Notes: generated by a model not told the origin, from the letters alone. Numbered from the stretch's first letter, positions 36,025 through 46,052 are shown. The stretch: 64,000 nucleotides of DNA from Neisseriaceae bacterium (GCA_003963245.1 RXJX01000009.1:25057-89056); one strand, 5' to 3'. Numbers and translations are program-made.

Positions 36025-37653
36025 ATGACTAATCGATTACTACATTTAATTATTTGTAGCCTGCTTCTCTCTGCATGCTCTAAAGAAAAATCAAGTGTAG
36101 CTAACACAAATAGCGATACAAACACAGCTAACCGCAATACGATAAATATTTCAATTGGTGGCGAACCACCAACCTTAGATCCGGATTTATCCGGTGATAG
36201 TATTTCTGCACGGGTCGCGCATGATTTCTTTGAAGGATTAGTATCTTTTGACCAAAGAGGAGAACCTATCCCTGGATTAGCTGAGAGTTGGGAAATTTCT
36301 CCTGATCAGAAAACCTACACCTTTCATTTACGCAAAGGAATAAAATTCTCCGATGGTACACCAATTACCGCGACAGATTTTGTCAAATCGTGGCAGCGAT
36401 TCGATGATCCCAAAACGGGCTCACCGCAAAATAATATGCTGGATATAGTTGTAAATGGGGCGCAAATTGCTAAAGGTCAATTGCCACCAAGCTCACTCGG
36501 TATCAGCGCACCAGACCAAAACACCGTAATAGTAAAACTGGTACACCCATCTGAAGCCTTTATCTATTTAATAAGCAATAACCAAGGCTTTAAAGTTATT
36601 CCAACTAAAGTGATTGCCGCCAAGGGTACCGCTTGGACTGAACCACAAAATATGGTTACTTCCGGCGCATATAAAATGACCGAACATGTCGTAAACGGCT
36701 ATATCACAGCCGAGAAAAATCCATTCTACTATGCCGAATCAACGGTGAAGATTTCACAGGTTAAATATCTGGCAATTGCAGATAATAACTCGGACTATAA
36801 TCAATACCAAGCGGGCAATGTTGATATTACCTACTCAATCCCTACTGATCGCTACAAAGAAATTAAGTCTGAATATCCACAAGAATTACACACTGTGCAA
36901 CAAGATGCGATTTATTTTTATGATTTCAATATGATGCGTCCTGAGCTAAAAAACAATTTGAAACTTCGCCAGGCATTGACAATGGCAGTAGATCGTAAAA
37001 CTCTAACTCAGGATATCCTTGGTCAAGGGCAAACTGAGCTTTATTCTTACGTAGCACCAACCGTATCAAATGGTAAGTATGCTAATGTAAAATATGAATG
37101 GGCAAACTGGACTAGAGAAAAACAAATAGCTCAAGCAAAAAAATTATACGCTGAGGCTGGTTATGGAGCAAACCACCCACTAACACTTGAAATTTCGTAC
37201 AATACCTTGGATAGTCATAAGAAAATTGCAGTAGCAATTGCTTCAATGTGGAAAGAAATATTCGGCGTAAATGCAGTTGCTACAAATATGGAATGGAAAA
37301 CATTCATTCTTGCACGACAAAAAGGTAACTATCAAATTGCTCGTGATGGTTGGACCGCTGGTAAAAATATTACGGATTATACTAACTTTATGTTCTTATG
37401 TAATGCTCCGCAGAATAATTCGCATTATTGTAATCCGTCCTACGATAAACTAGTTAATGAAGCAAATTATAGTAGTGATCCAGCACAAAAACAGACTCTA
37501 TACACTCAAGCAACTACGTTGTCAATGAATGATTATCCGATCATACCATTATATCAGTACACCTATTCTCGCTTAGTAAAACCATATGTTAAAGGTTACG
37601 ACCCAAGCGAAAATCATGGTGATGATGTAATGACTAAATGGATGTATTTTTAG
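36025..37653 (+). CDS. Oligopeptide ABC transporter substrate-binding lipoprotein (OppA/MppA-like)
   Basis: 542 residues; family SBP_bac_5. Lipobox LICSLLLSAC, then ISIGGEPPTLDPDLSGDS at the mature N-terminus, YTFHLRKGIKFSDGTPITA, and ALTMAVDRKTLTQDILGQG. Periplasmic side of the inner membrane. No permease or ATPase genes lie near it, so it may serve a transporter encoded elsewhere, as MppA does. It has its own terminator. Confidence 0.88.
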   Translation: MTNRLLHLIICSLLLSACSKEKSSVANTNSDTNTANRNTINISIGGEPPTLDPDLSGDSISARVAHDFFEGLVSFDQRGEPIPGLAESWEISPDQKTYTFHLRKGIKFSDGTPITATDFVKSWQRFDDPKTGSPQNNMLDIVVNGAQIAKGQLPPSSLGISAPDQNTVIVKLVHPSEAFIYLISNNQGFKVIPTKVIAAKGTAWTEPQNMVTSGAYKMTEHVVNGYITAEKNPFYYAESTVKISQVKYLAIADNNSDYNQYQAGNVDITYSIPTDRYKEIKSEYPQELHTVQQDAIYFYDFNMMRPELKNNLKLRQALTMAVDRKTLTQDILGQGQTELYSYVAPTVSNGKYANVKYEWANWTREKQIAQAKKLYAEAGYGANHPLTLEISYNTLDSHKKIAVAIASMWKEIFGVNAVATNMEWKTFILARQKGNYQIARDGWTAGKNITDYTNFMFLCNAPQNNSHYCNPSYDKLVNEANYSSDPAQKQTLYTQATTLSMNDYPIIPLYQYTYSRLVKPYVKGYDPSENHGDDVMTKWMYF

Positions 37654-37670
37654 CTATATCTCACATCAAA

Positions 37671-37705
37671 CAAAAAGCTACCATCATTAATGAGGTAGCT
37701 TTTTA
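37671..37705. terminator. Terminator between oppA-like gene and glyA
   Basis: AAAAGCTACC (loop ATCATTAATGA) GGTAGCTTTT, followed by a T, and usable in both directions for the convergent genes. Confidence 0.85.
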
Positions 37706-37721
37706 CTTAATTCAATCCTAA

Positions 37722-38966
37722 TTATTTGTAGACTGGAAATCTAGCGCATAAATCTAAAGCCTGTTGTTTAACTTTAGCAATTACAACTTCATCCGCAGGA
37801 TTTTCCAAAACATCAGCAATCATATTGGCTAATTGCTCACACTCAGCCACGCCAAAGCCACGACTGGTTACAGCAGGAGTTCCCAAGCGAATACCGCTGG
37901 TTACAAATGGCTTCTCTGGATCATTCGGGATCGCATTTTTATTAGTTGTAATATTAGCATTACCAAGAGCTTCTTCAGCTACTTTACCCGTAATTCCTTT
38001 AGCACGCAGATCAACTAACATAACGTGCGACTCAGTACGACCAGATACAATTCGTAAGCCACGCTTAATTAAAGTTTCAGCCAATGCTACTGCATTTTTC
38101 TTAACTTGCTCTTGGTAAGTTTTAAATTCTGGCTGTAACGCTTCTCCAAAAGCCACGGCTTTGGCTGCAATCACATGCTCCAAAGGACCTCCTTGCAACC
38201 CTGGGAAAATTGAAGAATTAAGCATTTTGCCGTGTTCTTCTTTAGCCAAAATAATCCCACCACGTGGACCACGTAAAGTTTTGTGAGTTGTAGAAGTTAC
38301 AAAATCAGCATAAGGAACTGGATTTGGATACACGCCAGCAGCAATTAGACCTGCGTAGTGAGCCATATCAACCATTAACAAAGCACCACATTTATCCGCA
38401 ATCTCACGGAAACGTTTAAAATCAATTGCTAACGAATATGCGGATGCACCAGCCACAATTAATTTAGGTTTATGTTCAATTGCCAAACGCTCTACCTCGG
38501 CATAATCGATTGCTTCTTCTTCGGTCAAACCATAGCTAATGAAATTAAATAATTTACCAGATAGATTAACAGGTGAACCATGCGTTAAATGCCCGCCATG
38601 CGCTAATGACATCCCCAAAACCGTATCACCAGGTTTTAATACCGCAAAATAAACGGCTTGGTTAGCTTGTGAACCACTATGTGGCTGTACATTGGCATAT
38701 TCAGCCCCAAAAATCTGTTTTAAGCGATCAATTGCAATTTGCTCGACCTGATCAACATAATAGCACCCACCGTAGTAACGTTTTTGCGGATAGCCTTCTG
38801 CATATTTATTAGTTAAGACTGAACCCTGAGCTTCTAAAACTGCTTTAGATACATAATTTTCTGAAGCGATTAACTCAATATGCTCTTCCTGACGAACAGC
38901 TTCCTGATTAATCAAATCAAAAATAGCTTTATCACTAGTTGCCAAAAGATTATTTAATTTATTCAT
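37722..38966 (-). CDS. glyA: Serine hydroxymethyltransferase
   Basis: PLP enzyme that interconverts serine and glycine and supplies one-carbon units. 414 residues. [20 protein letters not shown] at the N-terminus, the PLP lysine in [17 protein letters not shown] near residue 228, and [15 protein letters not shown] are all typical. It lies 32 bases downstream of manC on the same strand. Confidence 0.97.
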   Translation of the reverse strand: MNKLNNLLATSDKAIFDLINQEAVRQEEHIELIASENYVSKAVLEAQGSVLTNKYAEGYPQKRYYGGCYYVDQVEQIAIDRLKQIFGAEYANVQPHSGSQANQAVYFAVLKPGDTVLGMSLAHGGHLTHGSPVNLSGKLFNFISYGLTEEEAIDYAEVERLAIEHKPKLIVAGASAYSLAIDFKRFREIADKCGALLMVDMAHYAGLIAAGVYPNPVPYADFVTSTTHKTLRGPRGGIILAKEEHGKMLNSSIFPGLQGGPLEHVIAAKAVAFGEALQPEFKTYQEQVKKNAVALAETLIKRGLRIVSGRTESHVMLVDLRAKGITGKVAEEALGNANITTNKNAIPNDPEKPFVTSGIRLGTPAVTSRGFGVAECEQLANMIADVLENPADEVVIAKVKQQALDLCARFPVYK

Positions 38967-38998
38967 AAACTGTTCCTTATTTGTTAACGTTAATATTT

Positions 38999-40432
38999 CT
39001 AACTACGACCGTAAAGATCATCATAGCGAACGATATCATCTTCACCAAGATAATTTCCGCATTGCACCTCAATAATTACTAAATTTTGCTCACTGGCATT
39101 CATCAAACGATGCTTATCCCCTGCCGGAATATAAGTTGATTGATTCGCCGTTAACTTGATAACCTTGTCGTTATGAACAACGGTTGCTTCGCCATCAACT
39201 ACCACCCAATGCTCGCTGCGCTTCTCATGCGACTGGTTGGAGAGTGCATGTCCGGTTTTTACTTCAATCCGTTTAATCCGGTAAAAAGGACCTTCTTCCA
39301 ATATAGTATAAGTTCCCCATGGACGATGAACTGTCTGATGTAAATCTGATAAACGATGCTGTGTTTTTTTGAGACGTTCAAAGATATGCTTGACATCCTG
39401 CGTTTGGTTCTTATTTGCAACTAATAATGCATCTGGTGTGTCAACAATCACCAAATCATGCACATCCACAGTTGCAACCATCCGATTAGTTGAATATACC
39501 AAACAATCACGAGTATTATGCAAGATATTTTCACCAATGATCGCGTTGCCTTCAGTATCTTGCGGTAAACTTTGCGCAATTGATAACCACGAACCAATAT
39601 CAGACCAACCAATTGAACATGGTATTACTGCAGCTTTTGCTGTTTTTTCAAACAATGCATAATCAACAGATATATTTTCCGCCTGAATAAATGATTTAGG
39701 GTTAAGATGCAGCACCTTGCCAGTATTAAGCTGCGCAAGATTAGAATCCTTCAAACAACGACTAACTTGCTTTACCACATTTGCGGAATGAAGATTAAAC
39801 TCATTTAAGAACGTCTTAATCTGCCCGCAAAACATTCCCGAATTCCATTGATAATCGCCAGACTGAATATATTCAGTAGCTAGTTCAAGGTTTGGTTTTT
39901 CAACAAAACGTTTAACTACATAACCATTAGCAATTGATTGCTCTTTATCTGCCTCAATATAACCATAACCAGTTTCGGGATACTCAGGGTTAATTCCAAA
40001 TGTTACCAGATAACCTTGTTTTGCCATCTCAACCGCATCAGCAACGGCAGCACTAAACGCTACCATATCACTAATCAAATGATCAGCTGGTAGTACCAAC
40101 AATATTTCATCTTCTGCATAATTCTGCTCTGCAAATAAAGCTGCAGCCAAAACAGCTGGCGCAGTATTACGTCCAAAAGGCTCTAAAATAAAATCACATT
40201 TTACCTGAGCTGGATTAACTTGCTGATATTCATCTTGCATTCTGAAATGTAATTTTTCATTGGTAACAGTAATTACCCCCTCAATCGGCTGTCCAAGATT
40301 AAGTGCACGAGTAAAGGTATTTTGTAATAGACTTTTACCATCTGAAAGTTTCAAAAATGGCTTTGGATCTGATTGACGCGATACTGGCCATAAGCGCGAA
40401 CCAGCGCCGCCGGAAATAATCACAGGAATCAT
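38999..40432 (-). CDS. manC: Mannose-1-phosphate guanylyltransferase / mannose-6-phosphate isomerase
   Basis: Bifunctional enzyme (CpsB/AlgA type) making GDP-mannose. 477 residues from the ATG at 40432, where GGAG lies 7 bases upstream; another ATG five codons earlier is possible. The N-terminal pyrophosphorylase signature is [14 protein letters not shown], with FVEKPN and PADHLI. The C-terminal cupin isomerase domain has [20 protein letters not shown] and [12 protein letters not shown] separate class I ManA is at 46911, so the isomerase step is duplicated. No mannosyltransferase genes lie nearby. Confidence 0.92.
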   Translation of the reverse strand: MIPVIISGGAGSRLWPVSRQSDPKPFLKLSDGKSLLQNTFTRALNLGQPIEGVITVTNEKLHFRMQDEYQQVNPAQVKCDFILEPFGRNTAPAVLAAALFAEQNYAEDEILLVLPADHLISDMVAFSAAVADAVEMAKQGYLVTFGINPEYPETGYGYIEADKEQSIANGYVVKRFVEKPNLELATEYIQSGDYQWNSGMFCGQIKTFLNEFNLHSANVVKQVSRCLKDSNLAQLNTGKVLHLNPKSFIQAENISVDYALFEKTAKAAVIPCSIGWSDIGSWLSIAQSLPQDTEGNAIIGENILHNTRDCLVYSTNRMVATVDVHDLVIVDTPDALLVANKNQTQDVKHIFERLKKTQHRLSDLHQTVHRPWGTYTILEEGPFYRIKRIEVKTGHALSNQSHEKRSEHWVVVDGEATVVHNDKVIKLTANQSTYIPAGDKHRLMNASEQNLVIIEVQCGNYLGEDDIVRYDDLYGRS

Positions 40433-40543
40433 TAGATACTCCATCAAAGTTTAAGTGATTATTATACGTTATTCCAAGTGTTAATTGACTGCTAAATTTA
40501 TTACCTATCAACGAACCGCCGCCCGCAATAAATCAAATTAGAC

Positions 40544-40572
40544 TTGCAATTTTATGTTAAGTGTGCTTAAAT
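40544..40572 (+). promoter_or_regulatory. Sigma-70-like promoter for rpmB-rpmG
   Basis: TTGCAA (40544-40549) and TTAAAT (40567-40572) are separated by 17 bases, about 30 bases upstream of the AGGTGATGAG ribosome site of rpmB. Confidence 0.5.
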
Positions 40573-40608
40573 AACGGGCTTGTATTAATTTTAAAAGGTG
40601 ATGAGATT

Positions 40609-40845
40609 ATGGCACGAGTATGTCAAGTGACAGGCAAAAAGCCTATGGTTGGTAACAACGTATCTCACGCAAACAACAAAACCAAACGCCGTTTCCTTCC
40701 TAATTTACAATCTCGTAAATTCTGGGTTGAAAGCGAAAACCGTTGGGTACGCTTACGTGTATCAAACGCAGCATTACGTACCATTGATAAAAAAGGTATT
40801 GATGTAGTTATCGCTGAATTACGTGCCGATGGCCTTGTTATCTAA
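40609..40845 (+). CDS. rpmB: 50S ribosomal protein L28
   Basis: 78 residues from the ATG at 40609 ([13 protein letters not shown]); AGGTGATGAG precedes it. The family signature [15 protein letters not shown] and the segment [20 protein letters not shown] are intact. Upstream in-frame codons to 40561 belong to the leader. It forms a pair with rpmG 19 bases downstream, the usual order in proteobacteria. Confidence 0.98.
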   Translation: MARVCQVTGKKPMVGNNVSHANNKTKRRFLPNLQSRKFWVESENRWVRLRVSNAALRTIDKKGIDVVIAELRADGLVI

Positions 40846-40864
40846 TAATTAGAAAGTAATTATC

Positions 40865-41020
40865 ATGCGTGAGAAAATTAAATTAGAATCTACAGCAGGT
40901 ACCGGACATTTTTATACCACGACTAAAAATAAACGTACTACTACTGAAAAATTAGAACTTACCAAGTTTGATCCTAAAGCACGCAAACACGTGACTTACA
41001 AAGAAGTTAAGCTTAAATAA
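40865..41020 (+). CDS. rpmG: 50S ribosomal protein L33
   Basis: 51 residues, beginning [19 protein letters not shown] and including [19 protein letters not shown] and [13 protein letters not shown]. The length and sequence are those of bacterial L33. The usual zinc-binding CxxC pairs are absent, so this is the zinc-independent form. A strong terminator follows. Confidence 0.97.
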   Translation: MREKIKLESTAGTGHFYTTTKNKRTTTEKLELTKFDPKARKHVTYKEVKLK

Positions 41021-41036
41021 GTACTCAATTATAAAT

Positions 41037-41069
41037 AAAAACCCGGAGTTTTAATGACTTCGGGTTTTT
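41037..41069 (+). terminator. Terminator of rpmB-rpmG
   Basis: AAAACCCGGAGT (loop TTTAATG) ACTTCGGGTTTT, a 12 bp stem with one G-T pair followed by T. Confidence 0.9.
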
Positions 41070-41144
41070 ATTTATAAAACACTATAACAGATTAAAGCAG
41101 CGTTTCCAAAAGCAGATTAGATAAACACGATTATCAACTGATCT

Positions 41145-42050
41145 TTAGCGAAACGATGCATTGCGCATACAGTCGCAAATAAAATCAATGAACAATTGAA
41201 CTTCCTGAGAGACTTTCTTTTTAAAAACTAAATAATAATCTAGCTCAGAAGCATACCAATCTGGCAAAACTGGTAAAAATGTTCCATTACTTAATTCGTC
41301 TTTAACTAATGACTCATACGCACCAAAGATATAATCCGCATTTAGCCCAACTTGCACTATATGAAAATTATTATTAATGTTTAATTGATTATTGCTCAAG
41401 TCCAAAACAAATTCTTCATTGGTATTCTTATGTCTTAGCTTCACATAATCTAAAGGCCGATAGTCCGGATTAACTGCACCGATAAGATTATGTTGAGAGA
41501 GCTCATCTACGCTCTTTGGCAAATCATGGCGCATTGCATATTCACTATTGCAATATAATTTGACACATTCATGACGAAGAAACCTATTATCCAGATCTTC
41601 ATCTTTAATGCGACTTATGGAAAGAACTATGTCCATGTCTGGACTTAGCCATGTTCTAAGTGATGGATAAAAATTAAGATTTAATTTAATGTTTGGATAT
41701 GACTGCAAAAACTTATTTAAATATGGACAAATCAATTTATATGAAATTACTGATGCAAGTGCAACATTTATAGTACCACACGAACCCTTATGTGGTACAT
41801 TACTCCCAAAAGTATTGATTATACTATCAACAAACGAAGGAATATGTTTGCAACCCATATATATGTGATTGCCAAAATCAGTTAGTTCAAACCGCTTAGA
41901 AGTTCTGATGAGTAAGCGTTCTCCAAGCCTTGACTCAAGCTCCGAGATACGTTTACTAATTGTTGAAGAATGTATTCTAGTTAGCTCTGCACACAATTTA
42001 ATGCTCTTTGCTTCGCAAAGTTTAATGAATAATGCAATATCGTCTAACAT
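41145..42050 (-). CDS. LysR-family transcriptional regulator (paralogue 1)
   Basis: 301 residues from the ATG at 42050 (MLDDIALFIKLCEAKSI). The winged helix-turn-helix includes IHSSTISKRISELESRLGERLLIR near residue 30, and the rest is a LysR substrate-binding domain. It is closely similar end to end to the regulator at 54530. It is divergent from the lipoprotein gene at 42277, and a T-N11-A dyad lies between them at 42117-42137, the usual site of LysR autoregulation and activation. Confidence 0.9.
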   Translation of the reverse strand: MLDDIALFIKLCEAKSIKLCAELTRIHSSTISKRISELESRLGERLLIRTSKRFELTDFGNHIYMGCKHIPSFVDSIINTFGSNVPHKGSCGTINVALASVISYKLICPYLNKFLQSYPNIKLNLNFYPSLRTWLSPDMDIVLSISRIKDEDLDNRFLRHECVKLYCNSEYAMRHDLPKSVDELSQHNLIGAVNPDYRPLDYVKLRHKNTNEEFVLDLSNNQLNINNNFHIVQVGLNADYIFGAYESLVKDELSNGTFLPVLPDWYASELDYYLVFKKKVSQEVQLFIDFICDCMRNASFR

Positions 42051-42104
42051 AATACTTCTCTTTTGAAACACTCTAACTAAATAACACCCAGTATTATATA
42101 ATGA

Positions 42105-42168
42105 TTTCCAAATGACGTGTTATCATTTCTAAAACACTTATTTTGTCGCGTATAGTTCTGTGTATACT
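42105..42168 (+). promoter_or_regulatory. LysR-type operator and promoter of the lipoprotein gene at 42277
   Basis: The dyad GTGTT-N11-AACAC (42117-42137) matches the LysR T-N11-A rule. It lies inside a direct repeat: TTTCCAAATGACGT (42105-42118) and TTTCTAAAACACTT (42126-42139), 21 bp apart with the spacer GTTATCA. The -10 TATACT (42163-42168) starts 24 bases later. No good -35 is seen (ATTTTG at the right distance), as expected of an activated promoter. The same layout occurs at 43190-43253. Confidence 0.65.
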
Positions 42169-42215
42169 ATCTACTGCAGAATTGATAATTAGAATCTCGC
42201 ATGATGTCTCCCACT

Positions 42216-42249
42216 ACCCTCTCGGCTAGTTCTGAGAGGGGCTCTTTTT
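42216..42249 (+). terminator. Hairpin with T run in the leader of the lipoprotein gene
   Basis: CCCTCTC-GGCTAGTTCT-GAGAGGG followed by CTCTTTTT. It lies after the TATACT promoter and before the ATG at 42277, so it looks like an attenuator in the leader. It cannot be a terminator for the LysR gene, which is transcribed away. Confidence 0.6.
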
Positions 42250-42276
42250 AATTATTAACAATTACCAGAGGCAAAT

Positions 42277-43065
42277 ATGAATAAACATCAAAACCTTATA
42301 TTAATGATGCTGGTTAGCGGTGTGTTAGCTGCCTGCGGTTCCGAAACAAACGCAGACCATAACTATACTGAATGCTATAATGTGTACGATTGTGACTACC
42401 TTCACTATGTAATAATAGGGACATCACAAGCTAATCTTAATGATACGACCCAAATTAAGGCAGTTGTTGGCAGCAAGCATACTGTTGATCTGGCATTCCA
42501 GAGCAAACATCCGATAACTAATTTAACTATTGATAATTTAGACTTACTGCCTAGGGAATGGTCTAATACTAAGTTTGATTGCCCTACTCTGGACAGTACA
42601 CATCTGTGTATCTTAACATTACAATATAGCCCAACCAGCACTAAAATGAGCAATTTAAATCTAGCCTACTCTTATACCTCAGCAAATAATACCAAGCGTT
42701 CCGCTACGATTAAATTAAACTATGCAGGTACTAAAGCTAATAATATTAACGCCTTCGTCTCGGTGATGAAAGAGATCCCGGGAACCTCCAGCTATGCCGT
42801 GACGGTTTCCTTTGTCAGCGATAATGCTCATACTAAAACTAATTTACAAATTACGCATGGCTTAGCCGATCTTGGTAGTAATAATTCAGGCTGGAGCGGT
42901 CCAACGACATTTAGCTGTAGTGATGTGGCTGCTGGTCAATGCATTTTGAACTTAAAATATACTCCACCAGTGAATAATAAGAGCGGCACTTTAGTTCGGC
43001 AACTACAATACAAATACATCAATGATCAAAACCAAACAGTTCAAGCCGAAGCACAACTAATTTAG
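42277..43065 (+). CDS. Lipoprotein with two Ig-like repeats, LysR-linked
   Basis: 262 residues. The signal LMMLVSGVLAAC is a lipobox. The mature protein has two beta-sandwich-like repeats, each with a pair of cysteines and a similar end: CPTLDSTHLCILTLQYSP and CSDVAAGQCILNLKYTP. The same kind of repeat occurs in the lipoprotein at 62810. Divergent from the LysR gene. GAGG lies 6 bases before the ATG. Function unknown; a surface or periplasmic partner of the larger lipoproteins is a guess. Confidence 0.65.
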   Translation: MNKHQNLILMMLVSGVLAACGSETNADHNYTECYNVYDCDYLHYVIIGTSQANLNDTTQIKAVVGSKHTVDLAFQSKHPITNLTIDNLDLLPREWSNTKFDCPTLDSTHLCILTLQYSPTSTKMSNLNLAYSYTSANNTKRSATIKLNYAGTKANNINAFVSVMKEIPGTSSYAVTVSFVSDNAHTKTNLQITHGLADLGSNNSGWSGPTTFSCSDVAAGQCILNLKYTPPVNNKSGTLVRQLQYKYINDQNQTVQAEAQLI

Positions 43066-43116
43066 TCATCGCCCAAAACTCACAGTACTCCAAACTGTCT
43101 CAAATATTATCTTCTC

Positions 43117-43148
43117 TCCTCCTTGTCCAGCCTCAAGGAGGATTTTTT
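43117..43148 (+). terminator. Terminator after the Ig-like lipoprotein gene
   Basis: TCCTCCTTG (loop TCCAGCCT) CAAGGAGGA followed by TTTTTT, a perfect 9 bp stem. It separates the gene at 42277 from the next operator. Confidence 0.9.
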
Positions 43149-43189
43149 AACCTATAATCTACACCATAATAAACTGTACTACATTATGG

Positions 43190-43253
43190 TTTCTAAAACA
43201 CTTGTTATCATTTCCAAAACACTTATTTCTTCACGAATATTTAAGCGTATAAT
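43190..43253 (+). promoter_or_regulatory. LysR-type operator and promoter of the lipoprotein gene at 43302
   Basis: TTTCTAAAACACTT (43190-43203) and TTTCCAAAACACTT (43211-43224), spaced by the same GTTATCA as at 42105. The dyad is TTGTT-N11-AACAC (43202-43222). TATAAT (43248-43253) again starts 24 bases after the second repeat. 30 of 35 bases match the other operator. Confidence 0.65.
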
Positions 43254-43301
43254 CTTGATAGTGGATTTATTCACTAAACTTACTAATTTTATGGGAGATT
43301 T

Positions 43302-45944
43302 ATGATGCTTTTAAAACATAATAAAAAAATAAAAAGACTAGCAATCGTACTATTAGCCAGCGGGGCGCTGACTGCTTGTAATCAGGTGGGTAGTGATAAC
43401 CAATCTACTAATGCTTCTACGCAAAGCGCGACACAAAATGGCGCGCAAGAAACACAGAAAGTATTACAGGTTGTTAATCATTCTGGCAGTACAATAGATC
43501 ATATGGTTATCGTCGCTGAATCTGGTAATCTAATCTTCACATCAGCTAAAGGTCTTAATTGCGCAGACCCTCACACTTGCAATATAGATCTTCGTAAGCT
43601 AATTACCAATAAAAAAATGCTGGCTAAGTTTTATAACAGCAAAAATCAATTGGTTTCGATGTCATCTCTACAATCTAATAACTATAAATCTAAATATTCA
43701 ACGGTTTATGCCAATAACACAGTTTTTGGCGCTCACTTATTTAACGCTCTATTCGCTTTTGAGAAAAAACATGACCCAAAGGTAAATGCACCTGATTTAC
43801 TTCAAAAATTATCCAATATTTTTCAAAATAAAACTGAAAACATTGGCGTGTTTGCCGAGTTGGGAGCCTATTATTCTCAACAACTAGCCCACGGTGCTAT
43901 TCATAATGAAGATGACTTTTATACCTCCTTGAGTAATGCGGTAAAACATGATACGCCAATAGTGCTTAACCAAACGTCAAACGCGGGAATGCCAAAAATG
44001 CTCAAAGCACCAGTTCTTATGGGGTGTGATATGGCTGCAGCAAGTGGAGTTACTAAAGCATTGGATACTCTCACTGCTACAACTGGTGTATTAGCTGCAG
44101 CTCAATCGGGGTTAAATTCTATCGTTGGCGGCATTTTTGGCGGTATTAGCGCAATAGTAAAACTTGGTTGTGGTACAGATACATTTGATGTTGCTGGAGC
44201 ATTTAGAGTAGTGAATGAAAAATTAGACGCTCTTCAACAATCAGTTGACACATTAACTCAAAACGTCCAAGAAATGAAGGATATAATGACTACTCAGGCT
44301 ATTCTAAATGCACAGAGTGATCTAGATAATCTTTTTACTAACGATAGAGATACGTTTTATAATCCTTATCAAAGTTTTTTAGCTGATCTAGCCGACCCTG
44401 ACCATCCAGAAAGTTCACCAAAGAGTCTTTATGATTATGTGCAAAAACGTGGTGGCTTAGATAATATAGACATAGATAGTAGAGAAAACTACGCGTTACG
44501 TAACTTACTTGATAACATGACTGCTGACAAAACTAATTTGGATATCTTGACTAGCGATACAAGATTTGACGCTATCCAGAATGCGATTAACGGGTTATGC
44601 TCAAATGAAAATACTATCTCTGGAGACATAATCGCCAAAAGAAATTATTGTAATATACTCACAGCTTCAATTGGCGCTCAAACAGCAGCTATTATTGAGA
44701 TGGCACGATTAAGAACGATTGATAAGATTAGAACCATAAATACAAAAACAGACGCTGGTTCCTCTTTTGTTAATCCATATGGAGTTCGCTGGTCAGATGC
44801 GCAAAGCAAATTAGAAAGCGGCATTGCAGTAAGTTTAGATAATGTCAATAAGTTCTATACTCAAGCATATATCGCGCCAACTAAAGGATTGGATCAAACG
44901 CTAGTAAATAGCTTAAATGCACCGGGCAATCCATTACACTGTCAGGAATCAATGCCAAGTGGAGTTAATGGGATAGTTGGATGGTACCTTAACAATGCAG
45001 GAATAGCATTAAGCAATGAAGACAAATATATTGTCACCAGCTGTTCCCAATCTGGAAATGATGCAAATAAGAATCTGATTACAAACCGCTACTATTATGG
45101 TGTAGATGGCGGTGAGGTAAATAATGTTTTGGGTTCTTTGGTCGGCAGCAATATTGATAAAACTAGTACTGCTTTTACATATAGTAATAGTACCCTGATG
45201 AAATGGCTAAGCATAGAAAATGGCGCGTTTACCGCTGGTACAGCAGGAATAGTAACCACAGATTTACCGGGGCTGGTAGTCAGTGAAAAACCTTATTATA
45301 ATTACGCAGCTGATATATCAGCAGATCACTCCTACTTACCTAAACCAGTGGCGGTAAAATCAGCCTTTTTTCCGTCGGATTATGGGGTTTATGAAATTAA
45401 TGATAGAAATACTGATGTTGCACGAACACAATATTTTTATTGGCATACTGATTATAGTATTTCTCGCAATAAAGCAGAAGATTTTGCTTGGGAAGCGGCA
45501 ACAGGAGGAAGAAGAGCAGATGGATATCCAGGAAAGCCTATGTATTTTTTAAGAAAAACTAGCGATAAAACCTTATACTTTAGTATTTGGCGCGGCTGGC
45601 AATGGGAATGGATGTATGAGCCTAATGAGCCTCATAACCACCGATCTCCATCTGTTTGGAAAATGGCAGTTACAAATGCTTTGTCTATACCAGTATCTGA
45701 TAATAATAACAATAAATGGGCAGACCGTTGGGTTACATTTGGATTTAATGATGCAACAAAACAGACCTGGAGGTCGGGGAGTGCGCAAGAAATTGGCTTA
45801 CAGTGTCTGACCAACAGAAAATGTGTCACTAAGAAAAATGATGGGAACAGCGTCGTCAGCATGTCCCTTGAAGATGGTAAAACTCTCGATGTTTGGTTGC
45901 ATTGGAACAATGGTACCCTTGAATTGAAGAAAAACCTATATTAA
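43302..45944 (+). CDS. Large lipoprotein with helical core, LysR-linked, function unknown
   Basis: 880 residues. Lipobox IVLLASGALTAC. Residues 40-150 look Ig-like (VVNHSGSTIDHMVIVAESGN). A hydrophobic, glycine-rich stretch follows (LNSIVGGIFGGISAIVKLGC), then a coiled coil (VVNEKLDALQQSVDTLTQNV) and a long helical region, with a beta-rich, Trp-rich C-terminus (FSIWRGWQWEWMYEP, TLDVWLHWNNGTLELKK). The hydrophobic hairpin plus coiled coil resembles alpha-helical pore-forming toxins. The order of parts is similar to the secreted protein at 20237. GGGAG precedes the ATG. The role is inferred only. Confidence 0.6.
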   Translation: MMLLKHNKKIKRLAIVLLASGALTACNQVGSDNQSTNASTQSATQNGAQETQKVLQVVNHSGSTIDHMVIVAESGNLIFTSAKGLNCADPHTCNIDLRKLITNKKMLAKFYNSKNQLVSMSSLQSNNYKSKYSTVYANNTVFGAHLFNALFAFEKKHDPKVNAPDLLQKLSNIFQNKTENIGVFAELGAYYSQQLAHGAIHNEDDFYTSLSNAVKHDTPIVLNQTSNAGMPKMLKAPVLMGCDMAAASGVTKALDTLTATTGVLAAAQSGLNSIVGGIFGGISAIVKLGCGTDTFDVAGAFRVVNEKLDALQQSVDTLTQNVQEMKDIMTTQAILNAQSDLDNLFTNDRDTFYNPYQSFLADLADPDHPESSPKSLYDYVQKRGGLDNIDIDSRENYALRNLLDNMTADKTNLDILTSDTRFDAIQNAINGLCSNENTISGDIIAKRNYCNILTASIGAQTAAIIEMARLRTIDKIRTINTKTDAGSSFVNPYGVRWSDAQSKLESGIAVSLDNVNKFYTQAYIAPTKGLDQTLVNSLNAPGNPLHCQESMPSGVNGIVGWYLNNAGIALSNEDKYIVTSCSQSGNDANKNLITNRYYYGVDGGEVNNVLGSLVGSNIDKTSTAFTYSNSTLMKWLSIENGAFTAGTAGIVTTDLPGLVVSEKPYYNYAADISADHSYLPKPVAVKSAFFPSDYGVYEINDRNTDVARTQYFYWHTDYSISRNKAEDFAWEAATGGRRADGYPGKPMYFLRKTSDKTLYFSIWRGWQWEWMYEPNEPHNHRSPSVWKMAVTNALSIPVSDNNNNKWADRWVTFGFNDATKQTWRSGSAQEIGLQCLTNRKCVTKKNDGNSVVSMSLEDGKTLDVWLHWNNGTLELKKNLY

Positions 45945-45980
45945 ATTAAACAGCTTTGACACCTAAGCCGTAATACACGA

Positions 45981-46011
45981 TTAACTTGCGTTATACTGAT
46001 GCGCAAGTTAA
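45981..46011. promoter_or_regulatory. Inverted repeat upstream of the secreted-protein gene
   Basis: TTAACTTGCG (45981-45990) and CGCAAGTTAA (46002-46011) are perfect arms around TTATACTGATG, which contains a -10-like TATACT. No T run follows, so an operator over a promoter is more likely than a terminator. Confidence 0.45.
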
Positions 46012-46052
46012 TGTTACGCTTTGCTAAATTTCAATTTATAAGATAGGATAAA

